In this document: one piece after another, positions 34,623 through 43,237 of the stretch
Layout of the letters: each line of letters begins with the position of its first letter
Position numbering within the stretch: position 1 is the first letter of the stretch
The notes under the pieces: model-generated
The model's input: the letters and a program-made list of their open reading frames with translations, nothing else
What the model was told of the DNA's origin: nothing
Databases searched by the model: none
DNA from: JAJEAD01 sp965221555
GTDB lineage: Bacteria; Pseudomonadota; Gammaproteobacteria; HK1
Length of the DNA: 64,000 nt
NCBI GenBank assembly: GCA_965221555.1
Contig: OZ244895.1
Span: 2,914,001-2,978,000 of the forward strand
Direction of reading: 5' to 3'
Program-made: the position numbers and the translations under genes

Positions 34623-34862
34623 TCACAGACCGTCGTCTCGTGCCTCGCGCAGCAGATCGGCAGCGGGGCGCCGCAATGGCGACATGGACGCCCGGAACCG
34701 GGCGAGATCCGCGAGTGGCAGTGGCTTCCTGGGGCGGACGGCGGGGTACAAATGCGCTACCGCCTTGCCGCGGCGGGTAATGACCACCTCCTGGCCCGCC
34801 TCCACCCTGTTCAGGAGTTCGCTGAGACGGGCTTTCGCTTGAGAGAGACTAACAGTAACCAT
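34623..34862 (-). CDS. Phd/YefM-type antitoxin without an adjacent toxin
   Basis: This is a 79-residue antitoxin-like protein. The N-terminal 'MVTVSLSQAKARLSELLNRVEAGQEVVITRRGKAVAHLYP' fold is the Phd/YefM DNA-binding domain, and the C-terminal tail would bind a toxin. No toxin ORF follows on the minus strand: the downstream gap to 34587 is 35 bases. The stop lies in a sequence resembling a MITE tip (AAGCCGCAAACCTCACAGA), so the toxin gene may have been lost in a rearrangement. The region upstream to 35084 holds no recognisable gene. Confidence 0.8.
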   Translation of the reverse strand: MVTVSLSQAKARLSELLNRVEAGQEVVITRRGKAVAHLYPAVRPRKPLPLADLARFRASMSPLRRPAADLLREARDDGL

Positions 34863-35084
34863 GACAAGCTCAGATGGTCATACAAGTAGTCTTATTACCC
34901 GTGTTCACCCGATCAGGCTACAGGCTCGTCAATGCGGACGGCCCTCGCCGCGGCTGAGCGTCGAACGCAAGTGGACGCTGCGACAGATGCCCTCAATCTT
35001 GGCAGCGATTCCGCACAGGAAGTGCCCGGAGGTCGGATGTGCTCGCGATGGTGGACCGAACTGCGTTGCGCCGCTTGACGGGCA

Positions 35085-35729
35085 TCACGCCCACGGCGGC
35101 TTCGCATCCCAGCGTTCCCAACTGGTGGTCTCCGATGTCGGGTATCTCCGCGTGGGTCCGAACCTGCCTCTGGGATATCCCAACGGGATGCAACAATGGA
35201 ACTCGACCTCGTCGGGTATCCCGAACATCGTGTAGACCCGCTCCATCACCTGGGGGTGCAGGGTCGTGAGCACCGACCCTATCCCGAGCGCGCGCGCCGC
35301 GAGCAGAAGATTCTGTACCGGGGGGTAGACCGAGTGGGCCGTGTCCTTGCCTCCCACCGACAGTGCGAGGATGACGGCCGGAGCGTTCACGATCTCATCG
35401 GCCAGGCGCGCCGGCATTACATATACGGAACCCGGGGGTATGTCGTCCTTGCCGGTCCAGCCGTACTCGTCGCGTCGCTTCGCCCACCATGCCTCGTGGT
35501 AGAGCTTGCCGAACTGCGCGATCCGATCCCGGTCTCGCACCACGAGGAAGCGTGCGGGCTGGCCGTTGCCGCCGCTCGGCGCCTTGGAGGCGGCATCCAG
35601 AATCATTTTCAAATGGGTCTCGGCAATGGGGCGGTGCGGGTCGAGGCGGCGGATTGCGCGCTGGGTGAACATCGCCTCGCCGAGGGGCATGCCGAGCTCG
35701 GGCGGCGCTTCGAGACGTATCATTTCCAT
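35085..35729 (-). CDS. Nitroreductase family protein
   Basis: This is a 214-residue FMN-dependent nitroreductase-fold enzyme. 'AMFTQRAIRRLDPHRPI' gives the N-terminal Arg residues that bind FMN phosphate. 'AASKAPSGGNGQPARFLVVRD' is the conserved Ser-Gly-x-N-x-Q block, and 'VQNLLLAARALGIGSVLTT' is the late FMN-binding helix. 'YPPVQNLL' and 'IPLGYPRGRFGP' fit the family. ATG 35729 is chosen on a GAGAG eight bases upstream; an ATG two codons later is possible. It follows the formamidase operon by 157 bases on the same strand and may be read with it. It reduces nitro, quinone or enone substrates. Confidence 0.85.
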   Translation of the reverse strand: MEMIRLEAPPELGMPLGEAMFTQRAIRRLDPHRPIAETHLKMILDAASKAPSGGNGQPARFLVVRDRDRIAQFGKLYHEAWWAKRRDEYGWTGKDDIPPGSVYVMPARLADEIVNAPAVILALSVGGKDTAHSVYPPVQNLLLAARALGIGSVLTTLHPQVMERVYTMFGIPDEVEFHCCIPLGYPRGRFGPTRRYPTSETTSWERWDAKPPWA

Positions 35730-35886
35730 GGAGCAAGCTCTCGGGTAGCGGTTGACCGATATCGCCGACGCCTCGTGCGCAGAGGGCGCGCCGCGTCGCG
35801 ACAAGTGGTTTGCATCGACACGGTCGTGGATACAGCGCAGTGGGTGACGGACTCGGGGCGTGCCGAGTTACGACCAGGGAATACTA

Positions 35887-37209
35887 TCAGTGCCCCTTGG
35901 CGACGGCGCCGCGCCGGTCCTGCCAGCGCGCCCAGGTCGTCAGGACCGGCATGAACCACGGGAAGCCGAGGATACTGGGCGAGATCGGGAACCGGCGCTC
36001 GTCGTAGGGCGTGGCGCCTTCCGGATCGCCGAGGAGCTTGAGCGCGACCTTGTGCCCGAGCCAGGTGCCCATCGACAGCCCCGCCGCGTTGCAGCCGAGC
36101 GAGAAGTGCACCCCCTCATGCACGCCGAGGTGGGGAAGACGGTCCATGGTGAACGCCACTTCGCCCCGCCAGAGATGGCTGAAGCGCGTGCCCGCGAGGT
36201 TGGGAAAGATGCGTTCGAGGTCGGCCTTGAGCAGCTTCGCGATCTCTTCCGGGCGTTTGAAGAGCAGGCCGGTCTGGCCGCCGAAGAGGAGACGCGAGGG
36301 GTCGTCCGGGGCGATGCGCCAGAAGTTGAACTGGTAGCGGGAGTAGTCGATGTAGGTGCGATCGGCCGGCATCAGGCTCTTGAGCAGGGTCGGGTCCCGG
36401 GGCTCGCAGGCGGCCATGGTGGCGAAGCTTCGTACCAGGCGCCGGCGGAACCAGGGCGTCAGTCCTCCGGTGTAGGCGTTGGTCGCGATCACCACTTCGC
36501 GGGCGCGAAGGTCGCCGCGCTCGGTGCGCACCGCGAAGCCGTCCGCCTCGCGCGCGAGCCTCGTGACCGCCGTGCCCCCCATCACCCGGGCGCCCGCCCC
36601 CTCCGCCGCCCGTCGCAGGCCCGCGTGGTACATGCCGGGATGCACCGAGGAGGTGTTCTCGATCAGCAGGGCGCCGCACGCGCCGGCGACGCGCAGCTCC
36701 TGGGCGAGCTCCCGCTCCGACAGCATTCCCCCCTCGATGGACAGGTGCTGGCGCTGGCGCTCGAAGTCCGCCGCGGTCTCGTCGTACTGCGCCTGGTTCC
36801 ACACCGGGAGAAGGCGACCGCGGTGGACGAGGTGACAGTCGATGGAAAGGCGCCCCATGAGATCGACCACGAAGTCGTAGGCGTCCTCCGCGCCGCGGTG
36901 CAGGGTGACGGTCTCGGGCAGGCCGAGCCTCTCCGACATCCGGCTGAAGCCGCCGAGGAGGCTCCGCCCCACAAAGCCCGCGTTGCGCGAACTCGCCGCC
37001 TCGCCCGGCATGAGCCGGTCGAGCACCAGCACCTCCCGGCCCGCCCGGGCGAGGGTCAACGCGGCGGAGAGGCCGGTGTAGCCCGCTCCCACCACAAGCA
37101 CGTCGGCTACGGCGGGCAGGGGCGTCTCGACGGATGGCCAGGGCCGGGCCGCCTCCCACCACCACGGATCGGTGCTGAAATCCTCGGTGATCGCGTGCCG
37201 TGTGCTCAT
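35887..37209 (-). CDS. FAD-dependent amine oxidase of the DAO family (PuuB-like)
   Basis: This is a 440-residue flavoprotein with the glycine-rich dinucleotide motif 'ADVLVVGAGYTGLSAALTLARAG' and 'VLVLDRLMPGEAASSRNAGFVG', as in gamma-glutamylputrescine and N-methyl amine oxidases. 'EVVIATNAYTGG' is the second FAD-contact strand and 'FNFWRIAPDDPSRLLFGGQ' is a PuuB-like core. The C-terminal 'GCNAAGLSMGTWLGHKVA' closes the FAD site. ATG 37209 starts 16 bases after the formamidase large subunit ends, making it the last gene of that operon. A role in oxidising the amine freed by amide hydrolysis is inference. Confidence 0.85.
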   Translation of the reverse strand: MSTRHAITEDFSTDPWWWEAARPWPSVETPLPAVADVLVVGAGYTGLSAALTLARAGREVLVLDRLMPGEAASSRNAGFVGRSLLGGFSRMSERLGLPETVTLHRGAEDAYDFVVDLMGRLSIDCHLVHRGRLLPVWNQAQYDETAADFERQRQHLSIEGGMLSERELAQELRVAGACGALLIENTSSVHPGMYHAGLRRAAEGAGARVMGGTAVTRLAREADGFAVRTERGDLRAREVVIATNAYTGGLTPWFRRRLVRSFATMAACEPRDPTLLKSLMPADRTYIDYSRYQFNFWRIAPDDPSRLLFGGQTGLLFKRPEEIAKLLKADLERIFPNLAGTRFSHLWRGEVAFTMDRLPHLGVHEGVHFSLGCNAAGLSMGTWLGHKVALKLLGDPEGATPYDERRFPISPSILGFPWFMPVLTTWARWQDRRGAVAKGH

Positions 37210-37225
37210 TGTCGGTACCGGAAAG

Positions 37226-39547
37226 TCAGCGCCATTGCTTCTCCTCCAGCGTCCACCGGCTGCCGGGCAGGCGCCCTTCCTTGATGAACGCGTCGACGAC
37301 ATTGCCGAGCAGGGTGGAGGCGCTGTTGCGATAGTCGTTGGCGGGCAAAGCGCTGCCGAAAGCGATGGAGCCGGTGCTGAACACCGCGCCGTCGTTGGGG
37401 GCGCTGAAGTAGGTGATGTCGGCGCGGATGCGGTAGTCGAGCGAGCCGACCAGACCGGCGTAGGCGTAGAGGAGCTCCTCGGTGACCAGCACGTAGTTGT
37501 CGCTGTGGCCTCCGGAAGACGCGACGATCCGGGTGTGGGGGGGCGTGCCGAGGGAGAGGTCGTAGCGGTCGAGTTCGATCCCCGCCGCTCCCCCGTAGGC
37601 CAGTCCCTCGTCTCCGATGATCTCGCCTTCGATCCCCTCGGTTATCCACGAGACGGTTCGATGGTATGAGTCCGGCATCCTGCGAAACGGGGCGCAGGTC
37701 TCGAACCCTTCCGAGATGAACCCGACTCCCGTCAGCTTCTGCGGAGCCCGGCCGCGGGTGCGCCACAGTCCGCTCTTCTCGCCGGTGGTCTGCAGGTAGT
37801 GCTCGCCCGGCTTCGCCGCCCACGCGCGCATTCCGGCATCGAGCTTCCTCACCTCCATGCACCAGGGCTCGTCGTCGTAGAAGCCCACGCACCAGTAGTA
37901 GCCGTTTCCTCCCATGTAGATGAGCCGCCCGCCCCCGGCAACGAAGTCTTCTTGCGCGTCGAGCATCTTCTCCGAGACGTACTCGGGGTGGGTGCCGGTG
38001 ATGAGGCAACGGTAGGACTTTATCGCGTCAAGGCCTTCGAGATGCAGGTCCTCGTCGGTGATGATGTCGTAGTCGTAGCCACGGGCCTCGAGCCAGCCCA
38101 CTATCGACAGATCGGCGGGAAACTGCCAGGGAATGTTCATGCTCGAAATACGGTACTTCGGCCGCATGTTGACGATGGGCCGCTTGTAGGAGCTGAACGA
38201 CACGCCCGCGCCATCCACGTAGCTGTCGTAGGTCGAGAGCCCGAAGTCGCGGTGCTCGTAGGTCTCGATGTCGATATCGGTGATGATCGGAGGCTGCCCG
38301 GTCATCGGCTGGATGATCTGGGCGTCGAAGCTCAGTTTCTCGTTGGCGTAGGCGAGATAACTCGCCGTCGGCATCAGAAGACACAGGCTCGCGCGCGGGC
38401 GCACCGGGCGCACGAAAAACACGATGTGCTCTTCTCCGAGCCCGATGCCGTCTCCCGCCCGCAGACGTGCCGCGTAGGCGCCGCTCTTCAGATTGTCGGG
38501 CACCCGCATGGTCCGGGTGACGTCCCAGTTGCAGTCGGTCACCGACTCGGGGTGAAACTCGATGCCGCCGTACTCCTGGGGCGCGAGCCGGAAGCAGTCG
38601 TTCTTGCCCGACCAGTTCCATCCGGTCTGCGCGCGGATGGGATGGTTGACGCCGCGCGCGTTCAGGGCATGGGGTCCGATATCGATGACCGAAGTGCCGA
38701 TCCCGTTGTCGTCGTATCCCGCGGTGGTATCCCAGTACGCGAGCACCGCGTCCCGCGGCGGCGGGCTCCCGTCGCGGATGGCGTCCATCTCCTCGCGCGA
38801 CAGGGCCCGGTCGCAGATCCCGGGCCGATCGATCTTGCCGTAGAACATGTCGTTGACGAAGTCGCCGCGGAGTTCGTGGTTGTCGAGCGCACCCGCCATC
38901 ATGAAGGGCACGTCGTCGCGGTTGTGCTGCCGGAAGCGGAACATCGCCTCCACGTGCGAGCGGAACTCGTAGGGCACCACCTTGCCGATCAACGAGTTGT
39001 AGCGGTTGAGGACTCCTTCCTGGTAAAGGGTGGCGCGACCGCTGGCGTGGTCGAAGCTCGCTCCCACGAAGTACCAGGCCTTCTTGACCAGGGGAAGCTC
39101 GGAGACGACGTAGTCGATCTCCTTGCCGTCGCCGACCCAGAACTCGAGCCGGCCCTGGGGACTGATACCGATCGCGAATCCCTCGTTGGTGCGCGCATCG
39201 AAACGCCCGACCAGAGTCTGCCGATGTCCCTTGTCGGGCAGGCTGGGCCAGACATGGCAAAAGAGCGAGAAGCTCCCGTCGACCGCGAGTCGCCGGTCCG
39301 GGTCCTCGACCACCAGGTGGGACCCCAACTGGGTGAACTGCTTCCTGACCGACCACTGTCCGTCGATGGGGCTTGCCACTTCCTCCTCGACGAAGCCCGG
39401 ACCGGAAGGGTGCTGGTCGCCGTGAATGAGGCGCACGAGCTGTGCGTCCACGAAGTCCGTACCGTCCGCACTCACGTGGAAATCGATGTCTTCACCCGGC
39501 TTTACCGAGATCCGGTTCGCGTAGCCGAAGATTCTTATCTCTGCCAT
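37226..39547 (-). CDS. dmfA2: N,N-dimethylformamidase-like large (beta) subunit
   Basis: This is a 773-residue protein, the usual size for the formamidase large subunit (about 760), which hydrolyses N,N-dimethylformamide-type amides to formate and amine. An N-terminal domain is followed by a LamG-like jelly roll (about 85-250: 'SFSLFCHVWPSLPDKG', 'GRLEFWVGDG', 'GKIDRPGICDRALSREEM'). The C-terminal glutamine-amidotransferase-like domain carries Tyr400 ('SYLAYAN'), Tyr440 ('LSTYDSY') and Glu522 ('THPEYVS'). These agree with the two-Tyr, one-carboxylate iron site reported for Paracoccus formamidase. It follows the small-subunit gene by 14 bases. The exact amide is not proven. Confidence 0.88.
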   Translation of the reverse strand: MAEIRIFGYANRISVKPGEDIDFHVSADGTDFVDAQLVRLIHGDQHPSGPGFVEEEVASPIDGQWSVRKQFTQLGSHLVVEDPDRRLAVDGSFSLFCHVWPSLPDKGHRQTLVGRFDARTNEGFAIGISPQGRLEFWVGDGKEIDYVVSELPLVKKAWYFVGASFDHASGRATLYQEGVLNRYNSLIGKVVPYEFRSHVEAMFRFRQHNRDDVPFMMAGALDNHELRGDFVNDMFYGKIDRPGICDRALSREEMDAIRDGSPPPRDAVLAYWDTTAGYDDNGIGTSVIDIGPHALNARGVNHPIRAQTGWNWSGKNDCFRLAPQEYGGIEFHPESVTDCNWDVTRTMRVPDNLKSGAYAARLRAGDGIGLGEEHIVFFVRPVRPRASLCLLMPTASYLAYANEKLSFDAQIIQPMTGQPPIITDIDIETYEHRDFGLSTYDSYVDGAGVSFSSYKRPIVNMRPKYRISSMNIPWQFPADLSIVGWLEARGYDYDIITDEDLHLEGLDAIKSYRCLITGTHPEYVSEKMLDAQEDFVAGGGRLIYMGGNGYYWCVGFYDDEPWCMEVRKLDAGMRAWAAKPGEHYLQTTGEKSGLWRTRGRAPQKLTGVGFISEGFETCAPFRRMPDSYHRTVSWITEGIEGEIIGDEGLAYGGAAGIELDRYDLSLGTPPHTRIVASSGGHSDNYVLVTEELLYAYAGLVGSLDYRIRADITYFSAPNDGAVFSTGSIAFGSALPANDYRNSASTLLGNVVDAFIKEGRLPGSRWTLEEKQWR

Positions 39548-39561
39548 GTGCTTCCAGTGCG

Positions 39562-39942
39562 TTATGTGGTCGTAGGATTCTTGTCCGCCATCAGGTCTTC
39601 CACTCTCTTCAGGAACAGGGCGTGGTAGGCGTCTTCGACCTTTTCGTACACGGCCTCGTCCACCGCACGGGGAGGCACGCCTCTTGTTCCGGAGAGGGCC
39701 ACGATGCGGAAAGCGCCGTTACGATGCTCTCGCTTGATCGCGTACTTGCCCGCCTGGGGCGCGTGCCCGAAGTGGTGCAGCAGCCGCGCGAGCGGCTCGC
39801 TGTGCTGGCCGAGCGGCTTCGCCCGGTGCTCCGCGATGATCTCGTCGCAGACCAGCGTCCTCAGGTACTCGCGCTGCATCTTGTCGAAGTAGCGTCGATA
39901 GAGATCGCCCTGATCGGCAACCGCTTCGAAATCTCCGGTCAT
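39562..39942 (-). CDS. dmfA1: N,N-dimethylformamidase-like small (alpha) subunit
   Basis: This 126-residue subunit is compact, helical and charged, with 'FDKMQREYLRTLVCDEIIAEH' and 'AKPLGQHSEPLARLLHHF' as main segments, then 'GKYAIKREHRNGAFRIVALSG'. In known formamidases the gene for a 130-residue small subunit precedes the large one, as here. About 60 percent of its residues match the C-terminal domain of the upstream permease. Start: ATG 39942 or the in-frame GTG 39954; a purine-rich GAGGGAGGGGG lies just before both, and the choice is uncertain. It begins 20 bases after the permease ends. Confidence 0.87.
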   Translation of the reverse strand: MTGDFEAVADQGDLYRRYFDKMQREYLRTLVCDEIIAEHRAKPLGQHSEPLARLLHHFGHAPQAGKYAIKREHRNGAFRIVALSGTRGVPPRAVDEAVYEKVEDAYHALFLKRVEDLMADKNPTTT

Positions 39943-39962
39943 GACTCTGCTCACCCCCTCCC

Positions 39963-41615
39963 TCAGGACTCCAGCAGATCGTAGACGCGCCGCAGGAACA
40001 CCCCGTGATAGGCCTCTTCTTCGGTGCGGTATTCCTTGTCTTCGACGAGACGCGGCGAAATGCCCCTCACGCCGGAAAAGGCGACGATCTTGTAGGTATT
40101 GGTGCGCGAATCACGTTTTATCGCGTACTTGTCGACCTGGGGCACGCGCCGGAAGTAGAGCAGCAACCGCTCCAGCGCTTCGCTGTGCTGGCCGAGCGGC
40201 TTGGCCTTGTGCTCCGCGATGACCTCGTCGCAGACCAGCGTCTTCAGATAATCGCGCTGCATCTTGTCGAAGCGCCGGTGATAGAGATAGTCCTTGTCGC
40301 GGATCTCGGTCGCCTCCTCCGGCAACGCCTCGCCGCCCTTCTCGGTCCGGCTGGAACGCCACTCTCCCTTCTTCTTGTCGCGCCACGCCCGGAACTGCTG
40401 CTTCATGCCGAATAGACCGTTTCGCAGGAAGAGCACCACGAAAAGCATCAGGGTTCCGATCATGATGTGGCGTATCGGTCCGAGGGTGATGAGCACCTTG
40501 TCGAGAAACACCACGATGAGGGTACCCACCACCGCGCCCTCGGCCCGGCCGATTCCGCCGATGGTGAGCATGGCGAGACCGAGCAGCACGGTGTCGAAAC
40601 TGAAGATCGAGAACGCGACGCCCCGGTAGTGGGCGGAATAGAAGCCGCCGATGAAACCGAGCGCGACCGAAGAGATGAGGAACACGATGATCCGCGCCCG
40701 CTTGTAGTTGACGCCGGTCGCCTCGGCGAATGCCTCGCGCTTCTCGGGCGCCATCTTCAACAGCCGGCCGAGACGTCTCCCGTCGATGAAGCGGAACAGG
40801 ATGAGCGAAGCGATGAGCAGGGCGAACGCGCCATAGTAGGACACGAGGGACTGCGTGAGCGGCGCCCAGTCGGAGCTGATGTAGGTCGATGCGCCGTAGA
40901 GCCCTCCCGACGCGGAGCCGAACTCTTTGGAGGTGACGAAGTAGACCCGGCAGAGTTCGTTCAGTCCCAGAGTCAGCAGCGCATAGTAGAAACCGTCGAG
41001 GCGCATCGCCGGCAGCGCGATGATCGCTCCGAAGAGCAATCCGACCGCCATGCCGATGAAGGGCAGGGTCCACCACGGAAACCCCAGATTGATCGAGAGC
41101 CACGAGGTGAGAAACGCGGCCATGCCCACGACGGCGTAGCTTGCAAGCGAGAAGACGCTTGCGGTGCCGATGATCAGGGTCCAGCACACGTTTATCGCCG
41201 CGTAGATCCCGAATATGGCGCCCGCGGTCAGCAGGGTGTTCTGGACGCCCTCCGGCAGGAAGAAGGGAGCGATCGCGAGCACCAGCAGGCCGGCGACCCA
41301 GTAGATGGGCCGCTTGTCGACGATCAGCTTCTGCGCCCGCAGCGTCTTCGTGTTGTAGTAGCCGCGGACCAGCAGCACGGTGCGTCTCGTGGGCCACCAT
41401 CGCAGGCGTTTCCAGAGCCGGCCGGCATGGGCCTTCCACTTGTGGATGTACTTGAAGCGGCCGACCCCGTGGGTGGGCACCTTGTAGGCGGTGTTGGCGT
41501 CCCACACCCCCCGGGGGTCGCCCGGTCGGATCGTGGCCACCTCATGGTTGCCGCCCTTCGCGCCCCATACCGCGAGCGGGTTCTTCCAGGTGTACCTGCC
41601 CTCGCCCGCCGCCAC
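39963..41615 (-). CDS. livM-dmfA1: LivM-type ABC permease fused to a formamidase small subunit
   Basis: This 550-residue protein has three parts. Residues 1-105 are a basic, Trp-rich N-terminal extension with no family I recognise. Residues 105-405 are a LivM-type permease with about eight to nine membrane segments and the family block 'LGLAMLTIGGIGRAEGAVVG'. Residues 440-550 are a full formamidase small subunit ('FDKMQRDYLKTLVCDEVIAEH', 'AKPLGQHSEALERLLLYF', 'DKYAIKRDSRTNTYKIVAFSG'). A charged linker (405-440: 'WRDKKKGEWRSSRTEKG') joins them with no frameshift. The tail would face the cytoplasm. The free small subunit is encoded just downstream, so the cell has both forms. The likely role is docking the large subunit at the importer. 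Confidence 0.9.
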   Translation of the reverse strand: MAAGEGRYTWKNPLAVWGAKGGNHEVATIRPGDPRGVWDANTAYKVPTHGVGRFKYIHKWKAHAGRLWKRLRWWPTRRTVLLVRGYYNTKTLRAQKLIVDKRPIYWVAGLLVLAIAPFFLPEGVQNTLLTAGAIFGIYAAINVCWTLIIGTASVFSLASYAVVGMAAFLTSWLSINLGFPWWTLPFIGMAVGLLFGAIIALPAMRLDGFYYALLTLGLNELCRVYFVTSKEFGSASGGLYGASTYISSDWAPLTQSLVSYYGAFALLIASLILFRFIDGRRLGRLLKMAPEKREAFAEATGVNYKRARIIVFLISSVALGFIGGFYSAHYRGVAFSIFSFDTVLLGLAMLTIGGIGRAEGAVVGTLIVVFLDKVLITLGPIRHIMIGTLMLFVVLFLRNGLFGMKQQFRAWRDKKKGEWRSSRTEKGGEALPEEATEIRDKDYLYHRRFDKMQRDYLKTLVCDEVIAEHKAKPLGQHSEALERLLLYFRRVPQVDKYAIKRDSRTNTYKIVAFSGVRGISPRLVEDKEYRTEEEAYHGVFLRRVYDLLES

Positions 41616-41616
41616 G

Positions 41617-42498
41617 CTACTGCTCCCGCGCCTTGTCCAGGATGCCCGCGATCCCGCGTGGCCTGATGATCAGGATGGTGATGATCACCAGAAACTGGGT
41701 GATCAGGACGTACTGGCCGCCCAGCAGTCTCGAGGTGAGCGCCTCGGTGCACCCCAGGATGAAGGCGGCGATCACCGCGCCCAGGACGCTGCCGAGCCCC
41801 CCGCAGAGCGCGATGCTCACCCCCTTGATGAGCGGAGTGAGGCCGCTGAAGGGCGCGATGTAGTAGGTCTGGGAGAGCAGGACGGCGGAGAGTCCGGCCA
41901 TCGCGCCGGTTATCGCCATCACGTAGAAGCCGGTCCTCCTGATTCCGATGCCCACGATGGAAGCGGCATGCGGGTTCATCATCATGGCGCGGATCTCAAG
42001 CCCGCGCCGGCTCGACTTCATCCAGCGCACGACGAAGAGGAGCATGAGCGCGGAGCACACCACGATGCCGATCTTGTCGGAGGTCAGCACCACGTCGCCG
42101 AGATTGACCTTCCAGTACCCGAAGATCTCCGGCAGCGACTTGTTGCGGGGGCCGAACCACCACAGCAGGCCCTGGGAGCCGATGAGACTGATGGCAAGGG
42201 TCCCGATCATTCCCCGCACCGTGAAGTTCGGCTTGTCGTGCAGAGGAATGAACACGAGCGCACAGATGACGATTCCCGCGAGCGCCCCGCTCAGAATTCC
42301 CGCCGAGAGCACCACCACCGGGTGATCGGAGAGCATGCGCGCGGCGACGTAGGCGCCGTAGCCCGAGAACGCGAAGATGAAGCCGTAGCCCAGATTCACC
42401 AGCCCCAGGCTGGACCAGGTGATGGACACCGCCACCGCGATGAGGCCGTAGATGCAGGCGACCATGACCGCGTTGGTGAGGATGAAGCCGAGGTCCAT
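41617..42498 (-). CDS. livH: Branched-chain-amino-acid-type ABC permease LivH
   Basis: This 293-residue integral membrane permease has about eight hydrophobic helices. 'VNLGYGFIFAFSGYGAYVAAR' is the typical LivH N-terminal block (normally V-N-F-A-H-G). 'GISIALCGGLGSVLGAVIAAF' matches, in part, the EAA-like loop that contacts the ATPases ('KGVSIALCGGLGSVLGAVIA'). The stop is one base from the next start (livM), so they are coupled. The partner is the fused LivM. By operon context the transported solute is likely an amide or an amide-bearing compound rather than leucine. Confidence 0.9.
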   Translation of the reverse strand: MDLGFILTNAVMVACIYGLIAVAVSITWSSLGLVNLGYGFIFAFSGYGAYVAARMLSDHPVVVLSAGILSGALAGIVICALVFIPLHDKPNFTVRGMIGTLAISLIGSQGLLWWFGPRNKSLPEIFGYWKVNLGDVVLTSDKIGIVVCSALMLLFVVRWMKSSRRGLEIRAMMMNPHAASIVGIGIRRTGFYVMAITGAMAGLSAVLLSQTYYIAPFSGLTPLIKGVSIALCGGLGSVLGAVIAAFILGCTEALTSRLLGGQYVLITQFLVIITILIIRPRGIAGILDKAREQ

Positions 42499-42510
42499 GG
42501 CGAGCGGTGC

Positions 42511-43221
42511 CTATACGCGAAGCTGCATGGACAGTGCGCTCGAGGCCTCGCCCTTGAGCTTGCCCGCGTGCATGCCGATAACGCGGTCCACCTTGCCTTC
42601 CAGAAGCGCGACGTTCTGCTCCGCGATGATCATCGCCGAAGCCTGCAGATCGATCTTCAACAGAGCCTCCATCACCGCGATGCCGATCTTCGGGGCAAGC
42701 CCCAGGGAAGGCTCGTCCGCGAGATAGAGCTTGGCGTCGGCCATCAGCCCCCGGCCGATGGAGACCATTCTCCGCTCGCCCCCTGAAAGCCGCGCCACCG
42801 GGGTGTGCAGCAGGGGCCGCAGCGGCGAGAAGAGATCCAGCACCTCTTCCTTGCGGCGCGCGCGCGTGCGCCACGCTTCCCGGGTGAAGGCGCCGCTGTC
42901 GAGATGTTCCTCAACCGTGAGGCCGTGAAAGATCTCGTCGCCCTGGGGCATGATCGCGAGCCCCTGGCGCACGATGAGATGCGTGTAGCGCCCGGGCCCC
43001 TGACTGCGGGTCCTTCCGATCTGGCGGCCGTTGAACATGATCGAACCGCGCTGCCAGCCGGTGAGGCCCGCAATGGCGTAGAAGAGCGTGGTCTTGCCAT
43101 GGCCGTTCAGGCCCACGATGCCCACCCGTTCTCCCGACGCGATGCTGAGATCCAGGTCGTGGAGCACCCGCAGGGGCCCGTAGCCGGCCGACAGTCCCTT
43201 GACATCCAGGATCTCCGACAC
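42511..43221 (-). CDS. livF: ABC transporter ATP-binding protein LivF
   Basis: This is a 236-residue ABC ATPase. Walker A is 'VGLNGHGKTTLFYAIAGL' (H in place of the common A or S), the Q-loop region is 'AIMPQGDEIFHGLTVEEHL', the signature 'ARLSGGERRMVSIGRGLM' is intact, Walker B is 'AKLYLADEPSLGLAPK', and the H-loop His is replaced in 'MIIAEQNVALLEGKVD' (E-Q-N, normal for LivF). It is 16 bases downstream of livG. It forms the second half of the importer's ATPase heterodimer and, unlike LivG, retains a normal signature loop. Confidence 0.9.
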   Translation of the reverse strand: MSEILDVKGLSAGYGPLRVLHDLDLSIASGERVGIVGLNGHGKTTLFYAIAGLTGWQRGSIMFNGRQIGRTRSQGPGRYTHLIVRQGLAIMPQGDEIFHGLTVEEHLDSGAFTREAWRTRARRKEEVLDLFSPLRPLLHTPVARLSGGERRMVSIGRGLMADAKLYLADEPSLGLAPKIGIAVMEALLKIDLQASAMIIAEQNVALLEGKVDRVIGMHAGKLKGEASSALSMQLRV

Positions 43222-43237
43222 GTCCGCGCGTTTCCCG

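Noticed and set aside
34863..35084. Possible remnant gene between the antitoxin and the nitroreductase
   Set aside because: Short ORFs on both strands show no motif, ribosome site or family resemblance; nothing can be supported.
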